This document shows, one piece after another, positions 25,393-33,162 of a stretch of DNA of 54,721 bases. The notes below the pieces were generated by a model. The model did not search any database. It saw only the letters and a program-made list of their open reading frames with translations, and had not been told where the DNA came from. The stretch's first letter is position 1. Every line of letters starts with the position of its first letter. Source of the DNA: a virus; the IMG/VR virus record IMGVR_UViG_3300046010_002013, positions 1 through 54,721 of that record; one strand, 5' to 3'. A program made the position numbers and the translations under genes.

Positions 25393-26393
25393 ATAAAATA
25401 CTCCGCTCTGTAAGGAACGCCGGTCTTCGTGAAAAACGCAGCTTTCTGATTTAAATTTAATTTGTCTTTACTACATTCTGAGCGTAACCACTCTGGTAAA
25501 TGATCTTCTCTTATCTTTTTGAAAATAGAAGTACAAGAACTCAAACTACGTGAGTCATACCATTCAATACGATCCTGAGCCATGTCGGCGTACACTCCTG
25601 GATATCTTCTACCGTAAAAATGATTTTTAAACGTGCAGAGATTAGACTCTAAAGTAAACCTACCGACATTTTTAACAGTAGGATTAGCTTCGCTAAAATC
25701 ATTTATAAAGTCATCGGCTTCAGATGCTAACCAACTGCACATCTTATTGAAATTTTCATAATTACCGTCATGACTATTAGGTTGGCGTTTGTCCCAGACT
25801 AAATGATCTTGACCGGTCAACAATAGCATACCATTACGATGTGACTTACTACCAGATTTATCTTCAAATAACAGGTCATCACAGTCAGTACCGAAACCGT
25901 TTAAATACACGTACTCTAAATAACTGAAAGAAGAAAGCCTTCCGAAGCTCTTATAACCAGTACTAACCAGTTTCCAAAGTTCTGCATACGATTTACCGGT
26001 CAGCATTTTCTCTTGAGTACCGTGTTCTTCAACGAGCTTCGCATAAGACTTTATAGCGGCTAAAGTGTCTTTCTTTTGATACCGGCGATCAGTGTCAAAT
26101 TGAAGGTCATCCCAGTTCTCATTAAAGAACTTTTCAAAGCTCATCAAACGAGATCCCGCAGGAGGAACATTAGGAAGCATTCCCCAAAGCCGTAATGAAG
26201 TTATAGGGTTTTGTGTCATACCGTTCAAAAAAGCAAACCAGAGCTTTTGTTCATTATCCCATTTAAATATACGCGCTAACTCAGGCATGTAAAGATAAAC
26301 GAGTCCAGGCATGACATCATTGTCTAAATTCATTTTATAGAGCTTGTCAAAATACATCATACGATTTTCAGGTAGTCTGAAATCATCCATCAC
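25389..26393 (-). CDS. Amino acid:DNA transferase-type protein (aGPT-Pplase family)
   Basis: The product has 334 residues (a second Met at residue 2 is an equal start). The N-terminal pattern LPENRMMYFDKLYKMNLDND, PGLVYLYMPELARIFKWD and EQKLWFAFLNGMTQNPITS is the hallmark I associate with the amino acid:DNA transferase family, first named alpha-glutamyl/putrescinyl thymine pyrophosphorylase. Later charged and Trp-rich parts include YLEYVYLNGFGTDCDDLLFED and HLVWDKRQPNSHDGNYENFN. In characterised phages this enzyme displaces the phosphate on phospho-5-hmdU in DNA with an amino acid. Four- to eleven-base overlaps with both neighbours show operon coupling. The amino acid used here cannot be told from sequence. 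Confidence 0.77.
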   Translation of the reverse strand: MMDDFRLPENRMMYFDKLYKMNLDNDVMPGLVYLYMPELARIFKWDNEQKLWFAFLNGMTQNPITSLRLWGMLPNVPPAGSRLMSFEKFFNENWDDLQFDTDRRYQKKDTLAAIKSYAKLVEEHGTQEKMLTGKSYAELWKLVSTGYKSFGRLSSFSYLEYVYLNGFGTDCDDLLFEDKSGSKSHRNGMLLLTGQDHLVWDKRQPNSHDGNYENFNKMCSWLASEADDFINDFSEANPTVKNVGRFTLESNLCTFKNHFYGRRYPGVYADMAQDRIEWYDSRSLSSCTSIFKKIREDHLPEWLRSECSKDKLNLNQKAAFFTKTGVPYRAEYFI

Positions 26394-26577
26394 ATTCTCC
26401 TATTTCAATTAAACCTTCAGGAGTGTTTTCTCCTGATAAAAACCAAATACCGTGATCACCTTTAAAAAACCAAATAGGAACTCCCATAACTTCAATTTGT
26501 TTGAACCAAACCACGTCATCAGCATCTGACGAGTTTCCTTTGTAATGTGTAGCGCTCATAGGAACTTCAGATTTCAT
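26383..26577 (-). CDS. Small hypothetical protein inside the hypermodification operon
   Basis: The product has 64 residues. It is tryptophan-rich and beta-like (DVVWFKQIEVMGVPIWFFKGDHGIWFLSG) with an acidic C-terminus (PEGLIEIGECDG). It overlaps the transferase start by 11 bp and sits 2 bp after the PLP-enzyme stop. I know no family for it. Strict co-location suggests an accessory or regulatory subunit of the modification enzymes, which is inference only. Confidence 0.7.
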   Translation of the reverse strand: MKSEVPMSATHYKGNSSDADDVVWFKQIEVMGVPIWFFKGDHGIWFLSGENTPEGLIEIGECDG

Positions 26578-26579
26578 AT

Positions 26580-27533
26580 TTATTTTCTCGTATAAAAAGG
26601 TTCAATAACTTTCATTTGAGGAGCAGAACCGACAATCCAAAAACCTAAGTTACCGCTGTCAGTTATCTGGTTAGTACCTTTAAGCCAGCGCCACATTTTT
26701 GCTTCATACGTCGGATGAAAATTGATACCGTCAAATGATTCACCGTTAAAATGATCGCTATACTTACTGTAACCGGTGTCATGAAGACTGTAATGATCCC
26801 ATTTGAACGGCAGCTTGTTTAGGTCAACACCAATGTAGTTCAACCGCTCTCTCATCCAGTCACGCTTGTCAGGACCGATACCGACTGTAAATAACTCTTG
26901 AACGTTTTTAGGGTCTCTGATCAACCCTATCATGATACTGGTGAGTGAGTTACAAGACCCTGCGGGTACAATCAACTTCATCACTTCATCAGGTATATTA
27001 GAAATCTGATGAGCGCCTACTTCATGAAATTTACGTACATCTTCTTCTGGGTATCGATCATGAGGAACAGTTATACCGTACTCAACGACTAGCGAACTGT
27101 CCTTAGTTAAATCAGCAACTTTACGCTGCAAGATTGGGTTGTACGGACCAGAAGCGTATTCAAACTCAGCTCCGAAACCGTGCGCTATACGCGGGTTATC
27201 GTGTCTCAACACGGTGTCCGGTTTACTGTAAACGATTTGACGAGCAGGTAAATCATAATGTGAACCTACGATCGCACTCATACTCAACTGAGGAGACTGT
27301 ATGCTTGCTCCGGTCACGATGTGATTTTTACCAGTTTTAAATCTATTAACGTACCAGATCAACTGTCGCATTTTACTACCGTTCGGACCGCCGTAACCGA
27401 GCGGCGCAAAGTAGTCTTCACGTTTGAACCAAACGCCGTTATGATTTTCCCACGGCGTGTAATCAGCTAAATGTTCTTCCCAGCGTACTTTAGTTCTATC
27501 AAGTGAATGAACATCAAAAATTGAACCACTCAT
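26580..27533 (-). CDS. Fold-type II PLP-dependent enzyme (ACC deaminase/TrpB-like)
   Basis: The product has 317 residues from the ATG at 27533, which has a GGGGA ribosome site and overlaps the upstream stop (ATGA); a TTG 33 bp earlier is less likely. The PLP lysine is probably K54 in GPNGSKMRQL, after WFKREDYFAPLGYGG, the layout of ACC deaminase and D-cysteine desulfhydrase. The segment VPAGSCNSLTSI (about residue 205) is a plausible phosphate-binding loop. Within this cassette I infer that it acts on the amino acid attached to thymidine in DNA, for example decarboxylating a seryl group. The reaction is not shown by sequence. Confidence 0.8.
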   Translation of the reverse strand: MSGSIFDVHSLDRTKVRWEEHLADYTPWENHNGVWFKREDYFAPLGYGGPNGSKMRQLIWYVNRFKTGKNHIVTGASIQSPQLSMSAIVGSHYDLPARQIVYSKPDTVLRHDNPRIAHGFGAEFEYASGPYNPILQRKVADLTKDSSLVVEYGITVPHDRYPEEDVRKFHEVGAHQISNIPDEVMKLIVPAGSCNSLTSIMIGLIRDPKNVQELFTVGIGPDKRDWMRERLNYIGVDLNKLPFKWDHYSLHDTGYSKYSDHFNGESFDGINFHPTYEAKMWRWLKGTNQITDSGNLGFWIVGSAPQMKVIEPFYTRK

Positions 27534-27670
27534 ATCATTCCCCAACCAATCATAATAACTCCCCAAGCTAACCTAGCCAGCAACCCAACGAACCAGAAAA
27601 ACATCAAGAACACCGCAACTATTCTCACACCGTCCCAAAGATCTTTAAACCACTCAAGTATTTCTTTCAT
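27530..27670 (-). CDS. Small membrane protein upstream of the PLP enzyme
   Basis: The product has 46 residues. A charged start (MKEILEWFKDLWDGVR) leads into a single hydrophobic segment rich in Trp and Phe (IVAVFLMFFWFVGLLARLAW). Both ends are coupled by ATGA overlaps, upstream with the 79-residue membrane protein and downstream with the PLP-enzyme start, which supports it being real. No family is recognised. A role in the membrane, perhaps lysis timing or exclusion, is possible. Confidence 0.68.
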   Translation of the reverse strand: MKEILEWFKDLWDGVRIVAVFLMFFWFVGLLARLAWGVIMIGWGMI

Positions 27671-27906
27671 TTTACACCTACTTGTAAGTCACCCTTCGCA
27701 CTTCTCTCCATTTCATACACAGTGAAAATTTTACCTTCACTGATAATGAACTCACCGATGTTGGTTTTCACTACTTCTTTATAATTAGCGTGTGAGTAAT
27801 TAACCCAAAAACCGACAAGCACAGCGCCTAAAACAAAACCAATAGCAAAAGCTAAGTATTCTGAACTCGTCATAACCACTTTATTTTTCAACAGATCAAG
27901 GCTCAT
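27667..27906 (-). CDS. Small membrane-anchored hypothetical protein
   Basis: The product has 79 residues. After SLDLLKNKVVMTSSEY, a transmembrane segment LAFAIGFVLGAVLVGFWV spans about residues 19-36, followed by a polar domain (YKEVVKTNIGEFIISEGKIFTVYEME). It is coupled to the downstream 46-residue membrane gene by an ATGA overlap. A single N-terminal anchor with a soluble tail is all that can be said; no family is recognised. Confidence 0.72.
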   Translation of the reverse strand: MSLDLLKNKVVMTSSEYLAFAIGFVLGAVLVGFWVNYSHANYKEVVKTNIGEFIISEGKIFTVYEMERSAKGDLQVGVK

Positions 27907-27915
27907 CTTTATCTC

Positions 27916-28329
27916 CTAAACATTAACTAACATAAATTTACGATCATTTATTTCAATAACAGCTTGCTCACCTTCTTTTGCAGCGGCGTAGAGTTGAGCT
28001 GTCAAACGATCCTGCTGCGCACTGGTCATCCAGTCTTTGTGTTCACACCACATACGGTATGCATTTTTCCAAGTATCCTTAGTGTTAAGACAAATGATAG
28101 TGCGATCTAACTTTAATGACTCCTTCATAGCAGGTCTGATAGAATCATTATTAGGTTTTTCTACTGATTGAGTAGAAGGTTGTTTTGACATCAAATTTTT
28201 AAAAGTTTCTATGCAGCGGCGTTCGGCTGTTTTACGATCACTAAACCTTTTAATAGGTGTCTCATTATTACGATTGTAAAATGCGATCAGCTGCGGGGTA
28301 GTCATACTAGCAAAGCTCAATTCGTTCAT
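27916..28329 (-). CDS. Hypothetical early protein
   Basis: The product has 137 residues. It starts with LSFASMTTPQLIAFYNRNN and RFSDRKTAERRCIETFKNLM, a short helical pattern I have seen in phage host-interaction proteins, then a central Trp-rich helix (TWKNAYRMWCEHKDWMTSAQQDRLTAQLYAAAKEG). The first 45 residues resemble a small DNA-binding or replication-inhibitor domain, but I cannot name it. It has an AGGAG site (TAGGAGAACGAA). Role unknown. Confidence 0.7.
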   Translation of the reverse strand: MNELSFASMTTPQLIAFYNRNNETPIKRFSDRKTAERRCIETFKNLMSKQPSTQSVEKPNNDSIRPAMKESLKLDRTIICLNTKDTWKNAYRMWCEHKDWMTSAQQDRLTAQLYAAAKEGEQAVIEINDRKFMLVNV

Positions 28330-28345
28330 TTCGTTCTCCTAAAAT

Positions 28346-28365
28346 GCGCGGTTGTTACACCGCGC
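28346..28365 (-). terminator. Hairpin between early genes, possible weak terminator
   Basis: The arms GCGCGGT (28346-28352) and ACCGCGC (28359-28365) form a 7-bp GC-rich stem with a 6-nt loop. On the minus strand only four T's follow (ATTTTAGG), so termination would be partial. It separates the first three early genes from the rest of the leftward operon. Confidence 0.5.
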
Positions 28366-28375
28366 TAGATTGTTT

Positions 28376-28513
28376 TTATTTTGCTTTCAATACTGCTAAT
28401 TTTAATGGGCAATCAGGTGTCAAACTTGTTAAATGACAACCGATACCTCCCCAAGTGATGAATCCGAATTCATCAACAGTTCCGACTAAACCGTTTAATT
28501 TAAATGTTTTCAT
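28376..28513 (-). CDS. Small hypothetical early protein
   Basis: The product has 45 residues (MKTFKLNGLVGTVDEFGFI..., ending LKLAVLKAK). It has a GGGAGA ribosome site, and the start overlaps the upstream stop as TAATG, which is good evidence for translation. It contains two cysteines and one Trp-Gly-Gly turn. No family is recognised. Being early and small, it may be a host-takeover protein. Confidence 0.65.
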   Translation of the reverse strand: MKTFKLNGLVGTVDEFGFITWGGIGCHLTSLTPDCPLKLAVLKAK

Positions 28514-28734
28514 TACCATTCTCCCCATGCGCAGTTTTCTTCTTGTTCTTTATGAAGTTTCACGTATGCTCCGAGTTCTTTAATAGCTTGATCATAAGTT
28601 GTTATCGTTTCATCTAACAACTCTAATACATCTTCTTGAGGATAGCATTCTATGATCCAGTCCCACCCTTTCTCATACCGCGCCATAGCGTGGTCATGAA
28701 TTTTTTCAACCCATTTAGTTCTGTTCGCTTTCAT
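28513..28734 (-). CDS. Small helical early protein
   Basis: The product has 73 residues from the ATG at 28734, which has an AGGAG site; a longer frame would overlap the upstream gene heavily. It is helical and charged: WVEKIHDHAMARYEKGWDWIIECYPQEDVLELLDE and a C-terminal EQEENCAWGEW. No family is recognised. Position near the early promoter suggests a role in host takeover. Confidence 0.72.
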   Translation of the reverse strand: MKANRTKWVEKIHDHAMARYEKGWDWIIECYPQEDVLELLDETITTYDQAIKELGAYVKLHKEQEENCAWGEW

Positions 28735-28744
28735 GTCAATTCTC

Positions 28745-28942
28745 CTACACTTTATAATGGACAGGACGTTCGTAACGACCGTCGTTTTCACGGGTAACTG
28801 AGATGAGGCGACCGTCCGCAACGATGCGTACAGTTTCACCGTAAGAAAGGTTCAAGCCAAGTGGCCAAGAGTCGGTAAGATTTTCAGATTCGAGAGATTG
28901 GTTGAGTGTTTCGAACCAATTTTGTTTTGATACACGTTTCAT
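28745..28942 (-). CDS. First gene of the leftward operon, hypothetical
   Basis: The product has 65 residues (MKRVSKQNWFETLNQSLESEN..., with beta-like GETVRIVADGRLISVTREN). A GAGGTG ribosome site precedes the ATG. It lies about 55 bp from the leftward early promoter, so it should be among the first genes expressed. No family is recognised. Confidence 0.72.
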   Translation of the reverse strand: MKRVSKQNWFETLNQSLESENLTDSWPLGLNLSYGETVRIVADGRLISVTRENDGRYERPVHYKV

Positions 28943-28996
28943 TTTACACCTCAGTTATTAGTTATATTGTTGCACACACCTTTCGGCTTGAAAAGA

Positions 28997-29024
28997 ATTA
29001 TACGTACTTTTTTCAGCAAGGCAA
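28997..29024 (-). promoter_or_regulatory. Leftward early promoter
   Basis: On the minus strand a -35 TTGCCT (plus positions 29019-29024) and a perfect -10 TATAAT (28997-29002) lie 16 bp apart. The upstream context GGTTGCCTT and the spacer start (CTGAAAAAAGT) are nearly the same as in the rightward promoter. It should drive all leftward genes from 28942 downward. Confidence 0.75.
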
Positions 29025-29128
29025 CCGTTATTTTTTAAATTAATAAAAATATTTTTAACCGTTTGAAACAAACGTATATTTCTTAGGCTTTCCACGGTTT
29101 AAAAATTTTTAAAAATATTTTTTCTCAT

Positions 29129-29143
29129 CGGCGGCAACCGCCG
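29129..29143. other. GC-rich perfect hairpin in the divergent region
   Basis: CGGCGG (29129-29134) pairs with CCGCCG (29138-29143) around CAA. No T-run follows on either strand, so it is not a classical terminator. It contains GGCAACC, a fragment of the promoter context, and could be an origin or regulator site. Confidence 0.6.
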
Positions 29144-29175
29144 AAAGCACCGAAAAATATTTTTTATTCAAGGGG

Positions 29176-29204
29176 TTGCCTTCTTGAAAGAAGTGAACTA
29201 TAGT
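29176..29204 (+). promoter_or_regulatory. Rightward early promoter
   Basis: The -35 TTGCCT (29176-29181) and -10 TATAGT (29199-29204) are 17 bp apart, 38 bp before the helicase start. The spacer TCTTGAAAGAAGTGAAC is very like that of the leftward promoter. The match supports both as real sigma70-type early promoters. Confidence 0.75.
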
Positions 29205-29241
29205 TTTCTTCCATAACCCATAACTACGAGAGAAATATCAA

Positions 29242-30801
29242 ATGAAATTAAGACCTTATCAACAGAAAGCATGCTCTACAGCCCTAGTATCATTAGTTAA
29301 CGGAGATCATCCTGTTCTTCAATTAGCCACCGGAACAGGTAAATCTTTAATCATCGCGGCTATGGCTGAACACTTTAAAATGCAAAACAAACGTGTGTGG
29401 GTGCTCACTCATATTCAACAGTTAGTTAAACAAAACGCAAAAACTTTTCAAGTATTCACTGGTCACTCGGCAGGGATAGTTTGCGCAGGACTTGATAAAA
29501 AAGAAACGCGCTCAACTGTTACTTACGCTACTATTCAAAGTATCATCGGCGTACTTGATGAAATACCTGATCCTGATTTTATTTTTATTGATGAAGCGCA
29601 TCGTGTACCTCACAATGAAGGCGGTGCTACGCTTTACGCTTCTATTTTAAGTAGGTATCCGAAGGCGCGTCGAGTAGCGTTTACTGCTACGCCTTGGAGG
29701 ATGGACAACGGAATCATTTACGGGGAAGGTGATCATTTTTGGTTTAATGATTTAGTATTTAAATATACTGTACCTGAAGCTGTTGATGACGGATGGCTTT
29801 GTCCTTTGATCGGCGTTGAAACCGCTCATCAATTAAATATAGAAGACGTAAATGTCAATAATGACTTCATTCAATCTGAAGTGAGTGATTTACAAGTTGA
29901 TGACTGGCTTGAGTCAGTTGCTCATTCTATATTAGAACTAGCGAGTAAACGTAAACACATCGCTGTTTACTGCCCGAATATTGCGTCAGCTATGAAAACT
30001 TCTCAAATAATAAAAAGAATCACTGGGTGGGAAACTGATTTTATAGCAGGTAATATCAACACTGTCATGAGAGATTACGTTCTCGGTAAATTTGAGAGCG
30101 GTAAAACGCGAGTTCTTTGCTCAGTTGACATGATAACCACTGGTTTCGATTTTCCTGCTCTAGATTGCATCGCTGTACTAAGACCTACGCTGTCTTCTTC
30201 TCTTTGGGTTCAAATACAAGGTAGAGGAACAAGACTGCATCCTGATAAAAAGAATTGCCTCGTACTTGACTACGTCGGTAACTTACAGCGGCTCGGAGGC
30301 GTTGACATGTATGAAACATACTACCGTCAAGCGCTTGATGAAGAGTTTCCGGTAGAATTACCGGCAGTGCCGACAAAACCTTACGTAAAGAAAGAGAGGG
30401 TGTTTTATCCTGGTGTACGTACGATCAAACCGATCGATCCGATGACTGGGCTTGAGGCAACCGATAATTCAATCATATTAGCAAAGGTGAGTAATGTTAA
30501 TTGCGTTGCGCTTCCGACCCGTAAAAATCCTACTCAACCTGTCGTCCTTGTTCAATACGCGTGCGTTACACCGGAAGGTGCTCGTATTGACGGTTCTACA
30601 TTTATAAACACTGAAAACCCAAAACAATCAGACATCGAGTTTTTCAAAAGGCGATCGCTCGCGGTAAACTTACCGGCTCTTGCTAAGTCTTTATCTTGGC
30701 AGCTTAAAAATGCTCGACAACCTGTTCAAGTTTCTTTACGTAAATCCGGAAAATATTGGAACGTAGTCGAGGAATATTTCGGAGAATTAAATGATAACTA
30801 A
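29242..30801 (+). CDS. SF2 DEAH-type DNA helicase
   Basis: The product has 519 residues. The helicase motifs are in order: Q-like RPYQQKA (4-10), Walker A ATGTGKS (29-35), DEAH (117-120), FTAT (147-150), and motif VI QIQGRGTRLHP (about 326-336). The layout is that of RecQ/UvsW/RadD-type phage SF2 helicases. After residue about 370 a phage-specific C-terminal part follows (VSNVNCVALPTRKNPTQPVV), resembling the accessory domain of RadD-like enzymes. It is the first rightward early gene and overlaps the primase-polymerase gene by 11 bp. It likely unwinds or remodels forks and recombination intermediates. Confidence 0.9.
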   Translation: MKLRPYQQKACSTALVSLVNGDHPVLQLATGTGKSLIIAAMAEHFKMQNKRVWVLTHIQQLVKQNAKTFQVFTGHSAGIVCAGLDKKETRSTVTYATIQSIIGVLDEIPDPDFIFIDEAHRVPHNEGGATLYASILSRYPKARRVAFTATPWRMDNGIIYGEGDHFWFNDLVFKYTVPEAVDDGWLCPLIGVETAHQLNIEDVNVNNDFIQSEVSDLQVDDWLESVAHSILELASKRKHIAVYCPNIASAMKTSQIIKRITGWETDFIAGNINTVMRDYVLGKFESGKTRVLCSVDMITTGFDFPALDCIAVLRPTLSSSLWVQIQGRGTRLHPDKKNCLVLDYVGNLQRLGGVDMYETYYRQALDEEFPVELPAVPTKPYVKKERVFYPGVRTIKPIDPMTGLEATDNSIILAKVSNVNCVALPTRKNPTQPVVLVQYACVTPEGARIDGSTFINTENPKQSDIEFFKRRSLAVNLPALAKSLSWQLKNARQPVQVSLRKSGKYWNVVEEYFGELNDN

Positions 30802-32914
30802 AACGCCTAAGCATATCTGGGCAGTAGACTCTAATGCGCCTACGAACCTAGATTATGCGTTAGCCTATTCTAAATTAAACTGGCATGTTTTACCGGTCTG
30901 GTCTGTTGACATCAACGGGCAATGTAGATGCGGTAAATCTAATTTAGAAAAAGGACACAAGGTCGGTAAACATCCTCACACTGACTTAGCACCTCACGGA
31001 CATCAAGACGCTACTGTAGATGAACAGACAATCAGAGACTGGTGGGCTGTTGATCCTGATGCGGGTATTGGTATTAGTCTTGCTGACTCTGGCTTACTGG
31101 CTCTTGACATTGACCCGAAAAATGGCGGTTATGACTCATTAGAGATATTAGAAGCAGAACACGGGGTAATGCACTCAGACTGTACTGCGATAACTCAGGG
31201 AGGAGGAGAGCACCGGTTATTCACAGCTGATCAAAATATGTCCTACCCAGGAATGCTCGGCGCGGGTCTTGACTTAAAGCATAACGGATACATATGCGTC
31301 ATGCCGACACTCGGACCTTCCGGTGATTATAAATGGGCAGCGGGTAGATCACCTCTCAGTCAGTCAAGACCGGCAAAACCTTCTCCTCTACCTCAACTGA
31401 TTGCGAGTAAAGCTCGTGCGCCGGTTAGTTACAGTCTTACTGAGCGTTCCGGCGTTCCCGTTGCTACTGCTCAAACTTTTGATGATTTACGATCCGCGTT
31501 GAAGTATGTTGATGCTGATGACTATACGACTTGGGTCAATGTCGGCATGGTGCTCAAACCTTATGGAGAAAACGGCTATAAAATATGGACTGAGTGGGCA
31601 AGCGGTAGTGATAAATTTGACGCGGCTGCTCAACGTAAGAAGTGGGAACGTGACATTGACACACCTCACTCAATAACCTATCGATCGATTTTTCGTATGG
31701 CTATTGACAGTGGTTGGGCAGGTAACTCGACTACTGACAAAATAGAAGTAGACGTGCCGAAGCTGCATCCGTTTAGTCTTAAACTGGCAGCGCCGGTCGG
31801 TGTTCATGACGTTACGGTGTTTGAATATCTTTACGATGATTTCATGTCTACCGGCGTTAACGTTATTGCGGGTGCTCCTGGGGTCGGTAAAACGACTTTG
31901 ATTGTACCCATGGCGCTCGCAACCGCGCATCTTTGTCCTTATGATTACGCTCTGAAGCCGTCTGTGCGTCGTAACGTGATCATTATAACTGAGTCTGTAG
32001 TTCAGGTTCAACGGGTGATATACTCCCTTTATAAATGGGGTTACACTGGGATGGGTCCTGAAGACTTTGACGAACGTGTGCGTGTTATATCTGCTCAGAG
32101 ATTAAATCCTGAGTTTGTAGTAAAAGTGTCTGAAGAATATAAAAATTGGACGGTTGAAAATGAAAAGAAAAATGGTGAGATGTATATCGCTCTTCCGCTT
32201 GTGGTGTTTGATACAGCAAACGCGGTATTTGATTTGGAAAATGAGAACGATAACGCTGAAGTAGGTAAAGCTATGGCATACGTCAAGCAGGCGTTCGCTA
32301 ACTTTCCTATTATAATAGTAAGCCACACTTCAAAAATATCAGGCATGACTGAGTCTGATTATTTATCTCCGCGAGGTGCTTCGGCTTGGACTGGTGATGC
32401 TCAAGGTGTTTACACAGTGTTCAAAGACGGAGATTATGAAGAAGCGCCTCGTGTGCTCAAAGCAGTAAAGGTCAGATTTCCTACCGCGTTTCCTGAATTA
32501 GCTTTCGACTTAGTTAGCAATCAAGAAAAACATAAAGACGTCCTAGGTTATGATAAAGAAGTTTGGTTCAGTCACTCTGTCGCCCGTCCTTTGAGATCAG
32601 GGGAAAGGCTGCAGTTAAAAGATGATCGAAAAGAAAAAAGAGAACAAGAGACATGGCTCAATGTTTGTGAAGATTTGATCGACCTCGTACGTCGTGAACC
32701 TCGCATGAGCCGTACGCATTATGAAAGACTGCCGGTCGCTAATGGCGGCGTCAAAGCTAGTCAAGATCGTAAAGAACGTGCGATCAACAGTTTACTTGAG
32801 GATGGCTCACTTGAGCGAATCGAGTTAGAAAAACCGATAGGTCGTGCAAACCATTACCTACGGGTCAACGAAGAAGTAGTACAATCATTTCAACAAAGTA
32901 AATACGGAGTCTGA
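30791..32914 (+). CDS. Primase-polymerase (Prim-Pol) fused to RepA-like helicase ATPase
   Basis: The product has 707 residues. The N-terminal archaeo-eukaryotic primase domain shows ALDIDPKNGG (D106, D108), GGGEHRLF (H141) and AGLDLKHNGY (D161). A CRCGKSNLEKGHKVGKHPH segment precedes it. Residues about 229-305 resemble a PriCT-2 helical domain (LRSALKYVDADDYTTWVNVGMVL). The C-terminal AAA/RecA-like domain has Walker A AGAPGVGKTT (360-369) and VFDTANAVFDLENENDN as a Walker B region. It should prime DNA synthesis and unwind the fork for the family B polymerase. It is a complete replication initiator/primosome protein for this phage. Confidence 0.9.
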   Translation: MITKTPKHIWAVDSNAPTNLDYALAYSKLNWHVLPVWSVDINGQCRCGKSNLEKGHKVGKHPHTDLAPHGHQDATVDEQTIRDWWAVDPDAGIGISLADSGLLALDIDPKNGGYDSLEILEAEHGVMHSDCTAITQGGGEHRLFTADQNMSYPGMLGAGLDLKHNGYICVMPTLGPSGDYKWAAGRSPLSQSRPAKPSPLPQLIASKARAPVSYSLTERSGVPVATAQTFDDLRSALKYVDADDYTTWVNVGMVLKPYGENGYKIWTEWASGSDKFDAAAQRKKWERDIDTPHSITYRSIFRMAIDSGWAGNSTTDKIEVDVPKLHPFSLKLAAPVGVHDVTVFEYLYDDFMSTGVNVIAGAPGVGKTTLIVPMALATAHLCPYDYALKPSVRRNVIIITESVVQVQRVIYSLYKWGYTGMGPEDFDERVRVISAQRLNPEFVVKVSEEYKNWTVENEKKNGEMYIALPLVVFDTANAVFDLENENDNAEVGKAMAYVKQAFANFPIIIVSHTSKISGMTESDYLSPRGASAWTGDAQGVYTVFKDGDYEEAPRVLKAVKVRFPTAFPELAFDLVSNQEKHKDVLGYDKEVWFSHSVARPLRSGERLQLKDDRKEKREQETWLNVCEDLIDLVRREPRMSRTHYERLPVANGGVKASQDRKERAINSLLEDGSLERIELEKPIGRANHYLRVNEEVVQSFQQSKYGV

Positions 32915-32925
32915 AGGAGAATCCT

Positions 32926-33162
32926 ATGAACATAAAACAAATATTTATCGGCATGTCACCATTTTTGAGAGACAGATTTTGCAGTGAGGTGTTTACGCTG
33001 GGCTTAGTCAATGAACTCAATCAAAAACGATTTAACGTGCATTGCCGCCGGTTAGTCAGTCAACACAGAGGAGCGACTAGAACGCTTTATAAAGCACTTT
33101 CAAGATTGAGTTTAGAAGAAAGAACTCGTTTCTTTGACGTCATCAGCGGAGCAGTACAATGA
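32926..33162 (+). CDS. Small basic hypothetical protein
   Basis: The product has 78 residues, begins after an AAGGAG site, and is basic (RFNVHCRRLVSQHRGATRTLYKALSRLSLEERTRFF). It overlaps the next gene by 4 bp (ATGA). Basic helices suggest nucleic acid binding. No family is recognised. Confidence 0.72.
   Translation: MNIKQIFIGMSPFLRDRFCSEVFTLGLVNELNQKRFNVHCRRLVSQHRGATRTLYKALSRLSLEERTRFFDVISGAVQ

Larger units (their letters stand above)
28943..29241. other. AT-rich divergent control region, possible origin
   Basis: This 299-bp gene-free region separates the leftward and rightward early operons. It holds twin divergent promoters, three copies of an A5TAT5-6 element (about 29047, 29111 and 29154), and a strong CGGCGG-CAA-CCGCCG hairpin (29129-29143). 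The AT blocks next to a GC hairpin, beside the helicase and primase-polymerase genes, would suit a replication origin, but no direct evidence of origin function is visible. Confidence 0.55.

Noticed and set aside
29129-29143. Terminator in the divergent region
   Set aside because: The hairpin is strong but lacks a T-run on either strand.
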